Assembly (NCBI GenBank): GCA_910575255.1
Contig: CAJTEM010000009.1
Location: 62,001 to 126,000, forward strand
Origin: Lachnospiraceae bacterium
GTDB lineage: Bacteria > Bacillota > Clostridia > Lachnospirales > Lachnospiraceae
Direction of reading: 5' to 3'
DNA length: 64,000 nt
The notes beneath the pieces were generated by a model. The model was not told where the DNA came from. It saw only the letters and a program-made list of their open reading frames with translations, and searched no databases. This document shows positions 40,319 to 48,858 of the stretch, piece after piece (within the stretch, counting starts at the first letter, position 1; every line of letters starts with the position of its first letter). The translations under genes were made by a program, and so were the position numbers.

Positions 40319-40813
40319 CTATGCGGTCTCGCCCTGCTTCTCGGCAACCTGATTCAGCACACGGGCAAGGTTTGCAATCGGGGACTTCATGCTGCCAAAC
40401 AACCGGCCCAGCAGAACCTCTCTGGACGGAATGCTCGAAATCGCCTGCATCCCTTTGGCATCATAGTAAGTGCCTTCCACAACACCAGCCTTGATCTCCA
40501 ACTTGTCTGCCTTTTTCGCAAACTCAGCCAGAACACGGGCGGGAGCCGTAGCATCATCCTTGGACACTGCGATCGCAGTCGGCCCTTCCAGATGAGGATC
40601 CAGAGCAGCAAAATCTGTGCCCTCCGCAGCACGCCGGATCAGAGTGTTCTTATATACTTTATAAGTAACACCGGCTTCTCTCAGCTGCTTACGAAGCTCT
40701 GTATCCTGAGCAACGGTCAATCCGCGATAGTCTACTGCAACAGCAGACGCGGCACCATTCAGCAGCTCGGAAATCTCAGCTACGATCGGCTGTTTTAACT
40801 CAACTTTTGCCAT
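40319..40813 (-). CDS. rplJ: 50S ribosomal protein L10
   Basis: This 164-aa protein is the base of the ribosomal stalk and binds L7/L12. MAKVELKQPIVAEISELL and DYRGLTVAQDTELRKQLREA are typical. It is known to repress its own operon by binding the leader, which is recognisable at 40893-40984. AGGAGGTAG precedes the ATG. Confidence 0.97.
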   Translation of the reverse strand: MAKVELKQPIVAEISELLNGAASAVAVDYRGLTVAQDTELRKQLREAGVTYKVYKNTLIRRAAEGTDFAALDPHLEGPTAIAVSKDDATAPARVLAEFAKKADKLEIKAGVVEGTYYDAKGMQAISSIPSREVLLGRLFGSMKSPIANLARVLNQVAEKQGETA

Positions 40814-40856
40814 GAATGTCTACCTCCTGTTAGATTCTCTCGACTGCTTTCTTAAT

Positions 40857-40892
40857 GAGAAAAACCTCTCTGCCGCACGAACGACAAAGAGG
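40857..40892 (-). terminator. Attenuator terminator in the rplJL leader
   Basis: On the minus strand CCTCTTTGTCG pairs with CGGCAGAGAGG, followed by TTTTTCTC. It stands between the L10-binding leader and the rplJ start, which fits control by premature termination. Confidence 0.8.
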
Positions 40893-40984
40893 CTCTACAA
40901 AATCATAAAATCGATGGCTTTGTATATTTCCTCGGCAGGCGGCTGTACCTTATGCCTTACGGCACCTGCTGTCTTCGGCAGTCA
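40893..40984 (-). ncRNA. Ribosomal protein L10 leader
   Basis: The transcript begins with CTGCCGAAGACAGCAGGTGC, continues CGTAAGGCATAAGGTACAGC and closes with CGCCTGCCGAGG. This is the kink-turn and stem layout of the L10 leader known from Firmicutes. L10(L12)4 binding to it lowers expression of rplJL. Confidence 0.85.
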
Positions 40985-40994
40985 ATACTAGAGC

Positions 40995-41023
40995 ATAATA
41001 GCATATATCATTTCCCTTGTCAA
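40995..41023 (-). promoter_or_regulatory. Promoter of rplJ-rplL
   Basis: On the minus strand TTGACA and TATTAT are separated by 17 bp. Transcription would start just before the L10 leader. Confidence 0.85.
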
Positions 41024-41044
41024 CTGATTTTCAGAAATTGGCCG

Positions 41045-41232
41045 GTTACTTTTCAACTTACTGTTACTTTTCACCGGATGGGGTGAGGTTCCAGAGGGTA
41101 CGCCTTGAAACAAGGGGAGGGCCGCAGCGGGAAAGGGTTTCCCGGATTGCGTTTGCAGGATGCCTGGAAACCGGGGAATCCTTTTTCCAGAGCGTACCTT
41201 TCGGAATCCCCCCGTGAAAAGCAACACCGGCC
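41045..41232. repeat. Dispersed GGTACGCC mosaic repeat, copy D
   Basis: This contains GGTACGCCTTGAAACAAGGGG, GGGTTTCCCGGATTGCGTTTG, GCAGGATGCCTGGAAACC and CTTTTTCCAGAGCGTACCTTT in that order. Blocks are shared with the copies at 43813 and 51592. Confidence 0.75.
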
Positions 41233-41238
41233 GGTCGA

Positions 41239-41285
41239 TGAAAAAACACCCGGACCTCTCCGCGAAGGAGAACATCCGGGTGTCT
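41239..41285 (-). terminator. Terminator of rplK-rplA
   Basis: On the minus strand ACACCCGGA pairs with TCCGGGTGT (with an inner CTCCTTCGCGGAG stem), followed by TTTTTTC. Confidence 0.9.
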
Positions 41286-41340
41286 CTGTCTAAATTAAAG
41301 GCATATAACGGACTCCTCAAACAAACCTGCCCTGCTGCTC

Positions 41341-42036
41341 TTAAGACATCAGTTTGGTAACATTCAGCTTTACGCCCGGTCCCATGGTAGAGGTCAGGGT
41401 AACGCTCTTAATAAAGGTCCCCTTCAGAACACTGGGCCTTGCTTTGTTGATTGCATCCATAAGCGTCTGGAAGTTGTTCGCTAACTGCTCCTCCGTAAAG
41501 GAAGCTTTACCAACTGGCACATGAATAATATTCGTCTTATCAAGTCTGTACTCGATCTTACCTGCTTTGATATCATTGATCGCCTTAGTCACATCCATGG
41601 TAACCGTGCCTGCCTTCGGGTTGGGCATCAGGCCCTTCGGGCCAAGCACACGACCCAAACGGCCGACTACGCCCATCATATCCGGTGTAGCCACAACCAC
41701 ATCAAAATCCAGCCAGCCATCGTTCTGGATCTTCGGGATCAGCTCCTCTGCGCCCACATAATCTGCTCCCGCTGCCTGTGCCTCATCAGCCTTCACGCCT
41801 TTGGCAAACACCAGGATACGGACCACCTTACCAGTACCATGGGGCAGTACAACCGCGCCGCGGATCTGCTGATCTGCATGACGGCCGTCACAGCCGGTAC
41901 GGATATGGGCTTCCACAGTCTCGTCGAATTTGGCAACCGCGTTCTTCTTCACCAACGCGATCGCATCTGCTGTATCATAAAGTACGGAACGGTCTACATT
42001 CTTAGCCGCCTCAAGATATCTTTTTCCACGTTTCAT
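41341..42036 (-). CDS. rplA: 50S ribosomal protein L1
   Basis: This 231-aa protein forms the L1 stalk of the ribosome and in other bacteria represses its own operon by binding a leader like its rRNA site. [36 protein letters not shown] and [13 protein letters not shown] are typical. A 28-bp element identical to one before rplK sits at 42052-42079, directly ahead of its AGGAGG. Confidence 0.97.
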   Translation of the reverse strand: MKRGKRYLEAAKNVDRSVLYDTADAIALVKKNAVAKFDETVEAHIRTGCDGRHADQQIRGAVVLPHGTGKVVRILVFAKGVKADEAQAAGADYVGAEELIPKIQNDGWLDFDVVVATPDMMGVVGRLGRVLGPKGLMPNPKAGTVTMDVTKAINDIKAGKIEYRLDKTNIIHVPVGKASFTEEQLANNFQTLMDAINKARPSVLKGTFIKSVTLTSTMGPGVKLNVTKLMS

Positions 42037-42051
42037 ATCAATGACCTCCTA

Positions 42052-42079
42052 GTGGTATTGTCGGGGATGTCCCTCCCAC
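42052..42079 (-). promoter_or_regulatory. 28-bp leader element before rplA (probable L1-binding site)
   Basis: On the minus strand GTGGGAGGGACATCCC is followed by CGACAATACCAC. It can fold with GTGG/CCAC and GGG/CCC stems. The identical 28 bp occurs at 42591-42618 ahead of rplK. Its place next to the ribosome site and the known self-regulation by L1 make it a likely translational operator. Confidence 0.65.
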
Positions 42080-42145
42080 GTCTTCTATAGAGTGAGCGCC
42101 GCTATCCGGCTGCCTCACCTGTGCCTCGCAATCCTTCGGGCACAA

Positions 42146-42571
42146 TTATTCGCCAACAGTGATACCCATACTCCGTGCAGTACCCGCAATCATGCTCATA
42201 GCCGCTTCCAGACTTGCCGCGTTCAAATCGGGCATCTTGGTCTCGGCAATCTTCTGCAGGTCAGCTTTGGAAATGGTCGCCACCTTGGTCTTATTCGGGG
42301 TTGCGGAACCGGATTTGATCTTGCAGTACTTCTTCAGCAGTACGGCTGCCGGCGGGGTCTTAGTGATAAAGCTGAAGCTTCTGTCCGCATATACGGTAAT
42401 GACTACCGGGATAATCAGATCGCCCTGATCTGCGGTTCTTGCATTAAACTCCTTGGTAAACTGTACAATATTCACACCATGCTGGCCCAGTGCGGGACCA
42501 ACCGGCGGAGCCGGAGTCGCTTTGCCTGCCGGAATCTGTAATTTGATGTAACCAGTTACTTTCTTTGCCAT
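42146..42571 (-). CDS. rplK: 50S ribosomal protein L11
   Basis: This 141-aa protein forms the GTPase-associated centre with 23S r[23 protein letters not shown] and the C-terminal [10 protein letters not shown] are typical and the length is standard. It follows nusG and precedes rplA, in the usual order. The same leader element precedes both ribosomal genes. Confidence 0.97.
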   Translation of the reverse strand: MAKKVTGYIKLQIPAGKATPAPPVGPALGQHGVNIVQFTKEFNARTADQGDLIIPVVITVYADRSFSFITKTPPAAVLLKKYCKIKSGSATPNKTKVATISKADLQKIAETKMPDLNAASLEAAMSMIAGTARSMGITVGE

Positions 42572-42590
42572 AATAATGACCTCCTATATT

Positions 42591-42618
42591 GTGGTATTGT
42601 CGGGGATGTCCCTCCCAC
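42591..42618 (-). promoter_or_regulatory. 28-bp leader element before rplK (probable L1-binding site)
   Basis: This is identical over 28 bp to 42052-42079 and again lies directly ahead of an AGGAGGTCATTA ribosome site. Two copies would let L1 control rplK and rplA separately. Confidence 0.65.
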
Positions 42619-42737
42619 TTTGTTCCCTTGCGGCAATGCACACGGACTTTCTTTCCTGTGCCCTATCGCACCGCATATCTCTTCGTGACAGCTAAAAGGC
42701 AGGAACAGCCGTCCCTGTGAACAGTCCCAATTCTCTG

Positions 42738-43253
42738 TCACATCTTCTTTACTTCTGTGAAGCTCAGTTCAACCGGTGTCTCACGGCCGAACATCTCGAC
42801 ATTGATCGTAAGGGTCTTCTTGCCCTCGTTGATGGACTTGACAGCTCCGATGGTATCCTTCCAGGCGCCGGCGGTTACCACAATGGTATCGCCCTCCTCG
42901 TATTCCACCACCACGTCCTTCCTGGCAAACCCAAGTCCTGCCATCTCCTCGTCACTTAAAGGAACCGGCTTCGAGCCAGGGCCCACAAAGCCTGTGACGC
43001 CGCGTGTATTCCGTACCACATACCAGGTATCATCATTCATCACCATATGAATCAGTACATAGCCCGGAAACATCTTCTTATCCGCCAGCTTTTCCACGCC
43101 GTTCTTCATCTCGGCAACCTCCAGCATGGGGACTGACACCTCCAGAATCTGCTCCTGCAGGTTGCGGTTCTCGATAGTCTTCTCAATGTCCACCTTTACT
43201 TTGTTCTCATAGCCTGAATAGGTATGCACCACATACCATTTCGCATCTGCCAT
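42738..43253 (-). CDS. nusG: Transcription termination/antitermination protein NusG
   Basis: This 171-aa protein couples RNA polymerase to the ribosome or to Rho. The NGN domain (AKWYVVHTYSGYENKVK, FPGYVLIHMVMND, NTRGVTGFVGPGSKPVPL) and the KOW domain (EEGDTIVVTAGAWKDTIGA) are complete. ATG 43253 follows AAAGGTG and gives the standard length. Confidence 0.97.
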   Translation of the reverse strand: MADAKWYVVHTYSGYENKVKVDIEKTIENRNLQEQILEVSVPMLEVAEMKNGVEKLADKKMFPGYVLIHMVMNDDTWYVVRNTRGVTGFVGPGSKPVPLSDEEMAGLGFARKDVVVEYEEGDTIVVTAGAWKDTIGAVKSINEGKKTLTINVEMFGRETPVELSFTEVKKM

Positions 43254-43264
43254 AGATATCACCT

Positions 43265-43495
43265 TTATCCCAAAAACAAAATAATGTCGAGACCTTTCTT
43301 AATGGCAAAATCCAGAAGCGCAATAACTGTGCCCAGCAGAACCGTAACCACTACTACCGTGGCGCTCTGCTTGGCAACCGTCTCCTGATCCGGCCAGACG
43401 ATCTTCCTGAACTCAGCCTTGAGGCCCTTTATAAAGCTCGGCTTGGGAGCTTTTGCAGTATTTGCGGTCTTCGCAGTATTCGTAGTCTCTGCCAT
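43265..43495 (-). CDS. secE: Preprotein translocase subunit SecE
   Basis: This 76-aa subunit clamps SecY. A Thr/Ala/Lys-rich N-terminus leads to FIKGLKAEFRKIVWPDQETV and a single membrane helix (about 44-64), the short Gram-positive form. It is 11 bases before nusG and 12 bases after rpmG. Confidence 0.95.
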   Translation of the reverse strand: MAETTNTAKTANTAKAPKPSFIKGLKAEFRKIVWPDQETVAKQSATVVVVTVLLGTVIALLDFAIKKGLDIILFLG

Positions 43496-43507
43496 AGTTC
43501 ACACTCC

Positions 43508-43657
43508 TTACTTGGTTTCCTTATGCAAGGTATGTGTCTTGCAAAATCTGCAGTACTTCTTGGTTTCCATGCGGTCCGGATGGGTCTTCTTATCCTTCGT
43601 CATGTTGTAATTCCGCTGCTTGCATTCTGTACATGCCAGTGTAATTCTCGTACGCAC
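43508..43657 (-). CDS. rpmG: 50S ribosomal protein L33
   Basis: This 49-aa protein starts with GTG and reads [17 protein letters not shown] and later [17 protein letters not shown]. Its CxxC pairs (Cys9/12 and Cys36/39) mark the zinc-binding form. GGAGGTGG lies nine bases upstream. The rpmG-secE-nusG order is standard in Firmicutes. Confidence 0.95.
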   Translation of the reverse strand: MRTRITLACTECKQRNYNMTKDKKTHPDRMETKKYCRFCKTHTLHKETK

Positions 43658-43743
43658 AACTTCCACCTCCACTCAAATTTCGTTAAGTTACGGCCTTTTT
43701 TTGAGCATAAAAAAAAGACCTAAGCTCTTCCATTCGCCTTTTT

Positions 43744-43772
43744 ACTATATCACATCAAATGGATGGCGTCAA
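43744..43772 (-). promoter_or_regulatory. Promoter of rpmG-secE-nusG
   Basis: On the minus strand TTGACG and TATAGT are separated by 17 bp, about 85 bases ahead of rpmG. Confidence 0.8.
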
Positions 43773-43812
43773 TGATTTTCTTGCATTTCTTCAGTATAGT
43801 ACTTCTTTGCAG

Positions 43813-43932
43813 GTACTTTTCATGGGGTGGATGGAGATCCTAAAGGTACGCCTTGAAACCAGGGGAAGCATTTTTCCAGAACGTACCTTCTGGATATCTG
43901 TCCGTTCAGAAGTAAGTACTCCATGAAAAACT
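43813..43932. repeat. Dispersed GGTACGCC mosaic repeat, copy E (short)
   Basis: This holds GGTACGCCTTGAAACCAGGGG, then TTTTTCCAGAACGTACCTT, and TTCAGAAGTAAG. TTTTCATGG/CCATGAAAA lie at its two ends. It looks like copy D with the middle deleted. Confidence 0.7.
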
Positions 43933-43963
43933 ACCGTAATCATTGCCTGCTGTTCACACACCA

Positions 43964-44698
43964 TCATTTTCCATCCCCGATGCAGATCGACAGATAGTGG
44001 ATTTCTTTAATTCCCGCCGCCTTAAGCACACGGCTGCATGCCTCGATAGTACTTCCTGTTGTATAAATGTCGTCGATCAATACAACACAATCCGGAAGCT
44101 TTCCGCCGGATACTTCTGGATTCCTGGCATCTGAAAGGAATTCCGGATGAACCCGAAATGCTTCCTGCAGGTTCTTCAAGCGCTCTGTGGGATTTAAGTC
44201 CCGCTGTGGGGTTGTTTTGCGGGCGCGGAAAAGCAGACGGGTACAGACAGGAATATTCCAGGCTTTACCGAGGCGGATTGCCAGCTCTTCTGCCTGGTTA
44301 TAGCCGCGCTGACGGCGGCGGGACGGATGTATGGGTACCGGAATCAGCATATCCGGCTTCCAGTACCGGATTGCCTTCTCAAAACGGTACTGTATGGCAG
44401 TGCCATAAAAATCAAGATATTCCCGACGGTTTTTGTATTTGACCGCCGCCAGGGAATGACGGGCGGCATCATTATAATGAAACAAGGCGGCACCGGAATC
44501 AAAGGTCCTCTTGTGACGTATACAGTCCAGACAGTATTCGTGATGCTGGCCAGGTACCTCCTTGCCGCACTTTCGGCAGGCTGGTTGCCTGACCGGCATC
44601 AGGCATGGGATACACGCCCTGCAGATCAGCTCACCGGATGGAACAACGATTCTGCCGCAAACCGGACACCTCCGTGGGAATAACAGGTTCCAGATGAT
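43964..44698 (-). CDS. comF: ComF-family phosphoribosyltransferase-like protein, probable rare ATC start
   Basis: ComF proteins are needed for DNA uptake in competence and have a PRPP-binding fold. The zinc finger CPVCG...CRAC...CRKCG...CLDC and the PRPP loop VVLIDDIYTTGSTIEA are present. The only ATG (44599) would cut off the first half of the zinc finger. The frame is open back to a TGA at 44749 with no ATG, GTG or TTG. AAAGGAGG lies seven bases before ATC 44698, giving about 244 aa (IIWNLLFPRRCPVCGR...). That start is inferred. It follows recD2. Confidence 0.8.
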   Translation of the reverse strand: MIWNLLFPRRCPVCGRIVVPSGELICRACIPCLMPVRQPACRKCGKEVPGQHHEYCLDCIRHKRTFDSGAALFHYNDAARHSLAAVKYKNRREYLDFYGTAIQYRFEKAIRYWKPDMLIPVPIHPSRRRQRGYNQAEELAIRLGKAWNIPVCTRLLFRARKTTPQRDLNPTERLKNLQEAFRVHPEFLSDARNPEVSGGKLPDCVVLIDDIYTTGSTIEACSRVLKAAGIKEIHYLSICIGDGK

Positions 44699-44754
44699 AA
44701 CGATTCCTCCTTTCTGACCAGTATGGCCCGCGCTAATTAGTGTTTGTCATACTA

Positions 44755-47016
44755 CTAATCCATAACCTCCCGGATCCGGGCCTGCAGGCCGGTATAGCGG
44801 CGCTGCTCTGTCTCATTATCCACCATCTGCTGAAACATCTCCGGAATCCCCACCAGGCAGACACAAATACGGGCTCGGGTAACGGCTGTATAGATCAGAT
44901 TCCTCGTCATGAGCATCCGCGGACCGGAATAAACCGGGATTACCACTGCCGGATATTCACTGCCCTGAGATTTATGTATGGTAATCGCATAGGCAAGCTC
45001 CAGCTCCTCCAGTTGGCGGAAGCTGTACTCTGCCAGTCTGCCCTCATCGAATTCTACTGTGATATTTTCCGCAAAAGTATTAATCTCTCGAATCCTGCCG
45101 ATATCGCCGTTAAACACACCGATTCCGGAATCAGCCACAATCCCGTTTTTGCCGCGGATCTCCCATTCCATCTGGTAGTTGTTCCTGATCTGCATGACCT
45201 TGTCCCCTGTACGGTATAAGATCCCTCCAGCCTCCTTTTCCGCTTTCCCGGCAGACGGAGGGTTCAGGCACTGCTGCAGAATCGTATTCAGACGCTCTAC
45301 CCCCAACGCCCCTTTCCGCATGGGTGTCATAATCTGGATATCAAAGGGATCGGCATGGACATAGCCTGGCAGCTTTTCCGTCACCAGGGCAATCATAGAG
45401 CGGATGATCGCATCCGGCTGCTCGCCCCGGATAAAGAGGAAATCCCGGCTGCGTTTGCCCAGAGAAATCCTCTCTCCGCCGTTAATCCGGTGTGCATTAA
45501 CAATAATGTCGCTTTCAGCCGCCTGACGGAAGATACGATTCAGGCGCACTACCGGAAATGCTCCTGACGCGATGATATCCCGCAGAACATTGCCCGCTCC
45601 GACGCTGGGCAGCTGATTCACATCTCCTACCAGAATCAGTCTGGTTCCTGGAGCTACGGCTTTCAGAAGCGCATGCATCAGATAGATATCCACCATGGAG
45701 GTCTCGTCGATAATAATGGCATCCGCATCCAGCGGATTCTCCTCACCACGCTCGAAATGCATTCCGGAGGTGCCGGCATCGTCGTCAGGAACTCCATTCA
45801 ACTCCAGCAGGCGATGAATGGTTCTCGCCTCATAGCCCGTCGCCTCTGTCATCCTTTTAGCCGCTCTGCCGGTAGGCGCTGCCAGCAGAATCGTCATCTC
45901 CTCCTGTTCAAAATAACGGATAATGGTATTAATTGTCGTTGTTTTTCCGGTTCCCGGACCGCCGGTGATAATCAGCAGGCCGCTGTTGACTGCCTGGATC
46001 ACGGCCTGAATCTGCATCTCGTCAGGCTCGATCTTCTCATCTGTACAGATCTTCTCCAGTCTGTGGCGGATGTCCTCTTCCGGCTCTGTCCCTCTCAGAT
46101 TCAAATCGTGCAGCATCCGGGCCGTGTTCAGTTCCATATAATAGTACTGAGAAGCATAGATATGCCGGCCAAGTCTGCCATCCTCCGTCGCAGCAGTGTC
46201 AGCCGCCTCTCCCTCACCGGTTTTAACTACAATCCTTTTTTCCATCTGCAGATCCATCAGATGCTTCTCCATAGCCGTCGGCTCCACATAGAGAAGTTCG
46301 GACGTATTTCTCAGAAGCTCCTCCTGAGGAAGATAGGTGTGTCCGTTGACAACCGACTGCAAGAGACAATATAAAATGCCGCTGCGGATCCGGTAATCCG
46401 AGTCCATAACGATTCCCACCCTCTGGGCAATCTCATCAGCAATTTTAAATCCGACACCCTGAATGTCATCTGCCAGCTTATAGGGATTCTCCTTTATAAT
46501 GCCATACAGAGACGGACCGTATTCCTGATAAATCTTAAGTGCCAGATTCATCGAAATCCCATACTCCTGCAGAAACATCATTGCCTGACGCATCTCTTTC
46601 TTCTCTTCCATCTGTTCCGCAATGGAACGGGCCAGCTTTTCACTGATTCCCTTCACCTCAGCCAGTCTCTCCGGCTCCTCCTCAACAATGCGAAAGGTGT
46701 CAGCCTTAAAACGGCGCACAATCCTGGCCGCCAGCGCTGCCCCGACTCCCCGGATCGCCCCGGAACCCAGATAGCGCTCCATGGAAACGGTATCCTCCGG
46801 CATTTTAATCTCGTAGCTTTCCACCTGAAGCTGTTCTCCGTAGACAGGGTGCTCCGTCATGCGCCCCTCTGCCTCAATCAGATCCCCTTCGCTGATGCAG
46901 GGAAATGTACCCACCAGCACATAGTCTTCTCCCTCGAATCCCACATCCAGGACAGAATAGCCGTTTTCTTCGTTCCGGTATTTAATTTTCTCTACATATC
47001 CCTTCACTGTCGCCAT
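44755..47016 (-). CDS. recD2: RecD2-type SF1B DNA helicase
   Basis: This 753-aa 5'-3' helicase acts in replication and repair without RecBC. An N-terminal OB-like domain and helix-hairpin-helix region (GAIRGVGAALAARIV, VKGISEKLARSI) lead to the motor with Walker A GGPGTGKTTT, IIDETSMVD, GDVNQLPSVGAG and AYAITIHKSQGSEYP. Size and order are typical of Firmicutes RecD2. It overlaps a small upstream frame by 13 bases and precedes comF. Confidence 0.96.
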   Translation of the reverse strand: MATVKGYVEKIKYRNEENGYSVLDVGFEGEDYVLVGTFPCISEGDLIEAEGRMTEHPVYGEQLQVESYEIKMPEDTVSMERYLGSGAIRGVGAALAARIVRRFKADTFRIVEEEPERLAEVKGISEKLARSIAEQMEEKKEMRQAMMFLQEYGISMNLALKIYQEYGPSLYGIIKENPYKLADDIQGVGFKIADEIAQRVGIVMDSDYRIRSGILYCLLQSVVNGHTYLPQEELLRNTSELLYVEPTAMEKHLMDLQMEKRIVVKTGEGEAADTAATEDGRLGRHIYASQYYYMELNTARMLHDLNLRGTEPEEDIRHRLEKICTDEKIEPDEMQIQAVIQAVNSGLLIITGGPGTGKTTTINTIIRYFEQEEMTILLAAPTGRAAKRMTEATGYEARTIHRLLELNGVPDDDAGTSGMHFERGEENPLDADAIIIDETSMVDIYLMHALLKAVAPGTRLILVGDVNQLPSVGAGNVLRDIIASGAFPVVRLNRIFRQAAESDIIVNAHRINGGERISLGKRSRDFLFIRGEQPDAIIRSMIALVTEKLPGYVHADPFDIQIMTPMRKGALGVERLNTILQQCLNPPSAGKAEKEAGGILYRTGDKVMQIRNNYQMEWEIRGKNGIVADSGIGVFNGDIGRIREINTFAENITVEFDEGRLAEYSFRQLEELELAYAITIHKSQGSEYPAVVIPVYSGPRMLMTRNLIYTAVTRARICVCLVGIPEMFQQMVDNETEQRRYTGLQARIREVMD

Positions 47017-47234
47017 ATCACTGCCATCCCGTTTTTCTTGATTTCCACAAGCAATGAGCCAAGTGCCGTGCTTGCCGCAGGGTTATTGACTCCTTCATCC
47101 AAGGCTTTCCTCCTGGCCTCTGTCCGAAAACCATTTCGAATTTCAATATCCAACACGGTTTTTCCTTCCTCTGTGCGGATCTTTCCAGAGTCTTCCTGGA
47201 GCTCCGCTGACCGTTCCATCATGGATCTGAGCAT
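47004..47234 (-). CDS. Small hypothetical protein between mreB and recD2
   Basis: This 76-aa frame is not recognised. It is charged, with a plausible ordered segment (TVLDIEIRNGFRTEARRKAL, STALGSLLVEIKKNGMAVIW) and no membrane helix. It ends 13 bases inside recD2 and begins about 20 bases after the mreB terminator, so it would share a transcript with recD2. The ribosome site is weak (CGGAAG). Its spacing and amino-acid use suggest a real gene, but it may be a chance frame. Confidence 0.5.
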   Translation of the reverse strand: MLRSMMERSAELQEDSGKIRTEEGKTVLDIEIRNGFRTEARRKALDEGVNNPAASTALGSLLVEIKKNGMAVIWRQ

Positions 47235-47253
47235 CTTCCGAATGCTGTTAAGA

Positions 47254-47316
47254 CAAAAATACCCCGCTGCCTGCTGCGTTGCAAGTTCGATGCGCCGTCA
47301 GCCTGCTGCAGGGTAT
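47254..47316 (-). terminator. Terminator of mreB
   Basis: On the minus strand ATACCCTGC pairs with GCGGGGTAT across a loop with further CAGCAGG pairing, followed by TTTTGTC. Confidence 0.75.
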
Positions 47317-47337
47317 CGGGTATCCGGCGCTGTGAGA

Positions 47338-48342
47338 TCAATACTCATGGCTCCTTACATCCCCATGCTGAAATTCAATATATTTTCCGGTTCCGATCGC
47401 CACTGCTGTCAGCGGATCCTCTGCCACCATGGTGGTAATTCCAGACTTCTCTTCGATCAGCTGATCCAATCCGTTCAGCAATGCCCCGCCGCCGGTCATC
47501 ACGATGCCGCGGTCAAAAATATCTGCCGCAAGCTCCGGCGGAGTACGCTCCAATACGTTATGCACCGCATCCACAATCTGCATCGCCGGCTCGCGCAAAG
47601 CCTCCAGCGTCTCATCTGAGGTCACTACAATCGTCTTAGGCAATCCGGTCACCAGGTTCCGCCCCCTCACCTCCATGGTCAGAACCTCCGGCCGTCGGTA
47701 CGCTGCTCCGATATTAATCTTGATCTCCTCTGCCGTCCGCTCACCGATCAACAGGTTATGCTTTTTTCTCATATAGCGCACCAAGGCTTCATCAAAATCA
47801 TCCCCGGCCACCTTAATCGATGTGCTGACTACCGGCCCTCCCAGAGAAATCACCGCAATATCTGCCGTGCCTCCACCGATATCCACAATCATATTCCCAC
47901 AGGCTTTGGAAATATCGATCCCCGCGCCAATCGCGGCAGCTACCGGCTCCTCAATAATCGCCACATCCCTTGCGCCTGCATTGTAAGTGGCGTCCTCCAC
48001 AGCCTTTCTCTCAACCTCAGTCGCACCGCTGGGAATGCAGACTGCAATCCGCGGCTTGCGCAGGGTCCGCTTACCCACAGCTTTGGTGATAAAATACTTC
48101 AGCATCTTCTCAGTCACGGTGTAATCTGAGATCACCCCCTGCCTCAACGGCCGAATCGCAATAATATTCCCCGGTGTCCGGCCAATCATCAGCCTTGCTT
48201 CCTCACCAATCGCCATAATCTTGCTGGAATCCCGATCTAAAGCCACCACAGACGGCTCCTTCAGCACCACACCTTTTCCCTTTATATATACCAAGATACT
48301 CGCTGTACCTAAATCAATTCCAATGTCATTGGATACCAACAT
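47338..48342 (-). CDS. mreB: Rod shape-determining protein MreB/Mbl
   Basis: This 334-aa bacterial actin guides side-wall synthesis. DIGIDLGTASILVYIKGKG (phosphate 1), DIGGGTADIAVISLGG (phosphate 2) and IVMTGGGALLNGLD (adenosine motif) are intact. No mreC or mreD lies next to it, so it may be the Mbl or MreBH type or a solitary copy. AGGAGG precedes the ATG. Confidence 0.95.
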   Translation of the reverse strand: MLVSNDIGIDLGTASILVYIKGKGVVLKEPSVVALDRDSSKIMAIGEEARLMIGRTPGNIIAIRPLRQGVISDYTVTEKMLKYFITKAVGKRTLRKPRIAVCIPSGATEVERKAVEDATYNAGARDVAIIEEPVAAAIGAGIDISKACGNMIVDIGGGTADIAVISLGGPVVSTSIKVAGDDFDEALVRYMRKKHNLLIGERTAEEIKINIGAAYRRPEVLTMEVRGRNLVTGLPKTIVVTSDETLEALREPAMQIVDAVHNVLERTPPELAADIFDRGIVMTGGGALLNGLDQLIEEKSGITTMVAEDPLTAVAIGTGKYIEFQHGDVRSHEY

Positions 48343-48858
48343 ACGTGCTTTTCCTCCTGTTTGTTCCTTCCGATTCCTTTACCTACAGTATTTACCATAA
48401 TTCAGATATCAATCCAAATTCCGAATGAATTCCTGATGTCATCATCATTTTAAGCCTGTCAACTTCTTTTTATTATATACAAATCCCTCTTATTTTGAAA
48501 GGGTTTTTTTATTTTTTATTTTGTTTATATTTTTTTTATCATGGAGACACATTTTTGACACAAATATTTTTTATACTTTAGTTACATTATCCGAGAGGGT
48601 AATGAGCCTTTGTTTCAAGTTAACACTTGAAATTGTAAAGCTTTTTCATACTCATACCTGCCAGAAGCGATTCTGGCAGGCCCCCCTAAAACCATTTTCT
48701 TTTATTTGTATACCTACCATTCCCAAAAGTAATGCAGGAAACCCACCGACCCCTCGGTGGGTTTCCTGTTCTCTGTCATCAGCCGCCAGACAAAGAAAAC
48801 ACCCGGCAGCTTCCCTCAATATGCTGCCGGGTATCCTCCCATTCTTCTCCGGAAGATC
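48343..48858. other. AT-rich gap upstream of mreB
   Basis: No gene was found. The stretch has T-rich tracts (48500-48540), a palindrome TTTCAAGTTAACACTTGAAA (48613-48632), a CCTGCCAGAA/TTCTGGCAGG hairpin (48658-48681), an ACCCACCGA/TCGGTGGGT hairpin (48740-48763) and the microprotein terminator near 48803. mreB promoter elements were not assignable with confidence. Confidence 0.6.
48795..48832 (-). terminator. Terminator of the microprotein gene
   Basis: CCCGGCAGC pairs with GCTGCCGGG (48803-48832). On the minus strand it is followed by TGTTTTCTTT. It lies 27 bases beyond the stop of the 41-aa gene. Confidence 0.75.
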
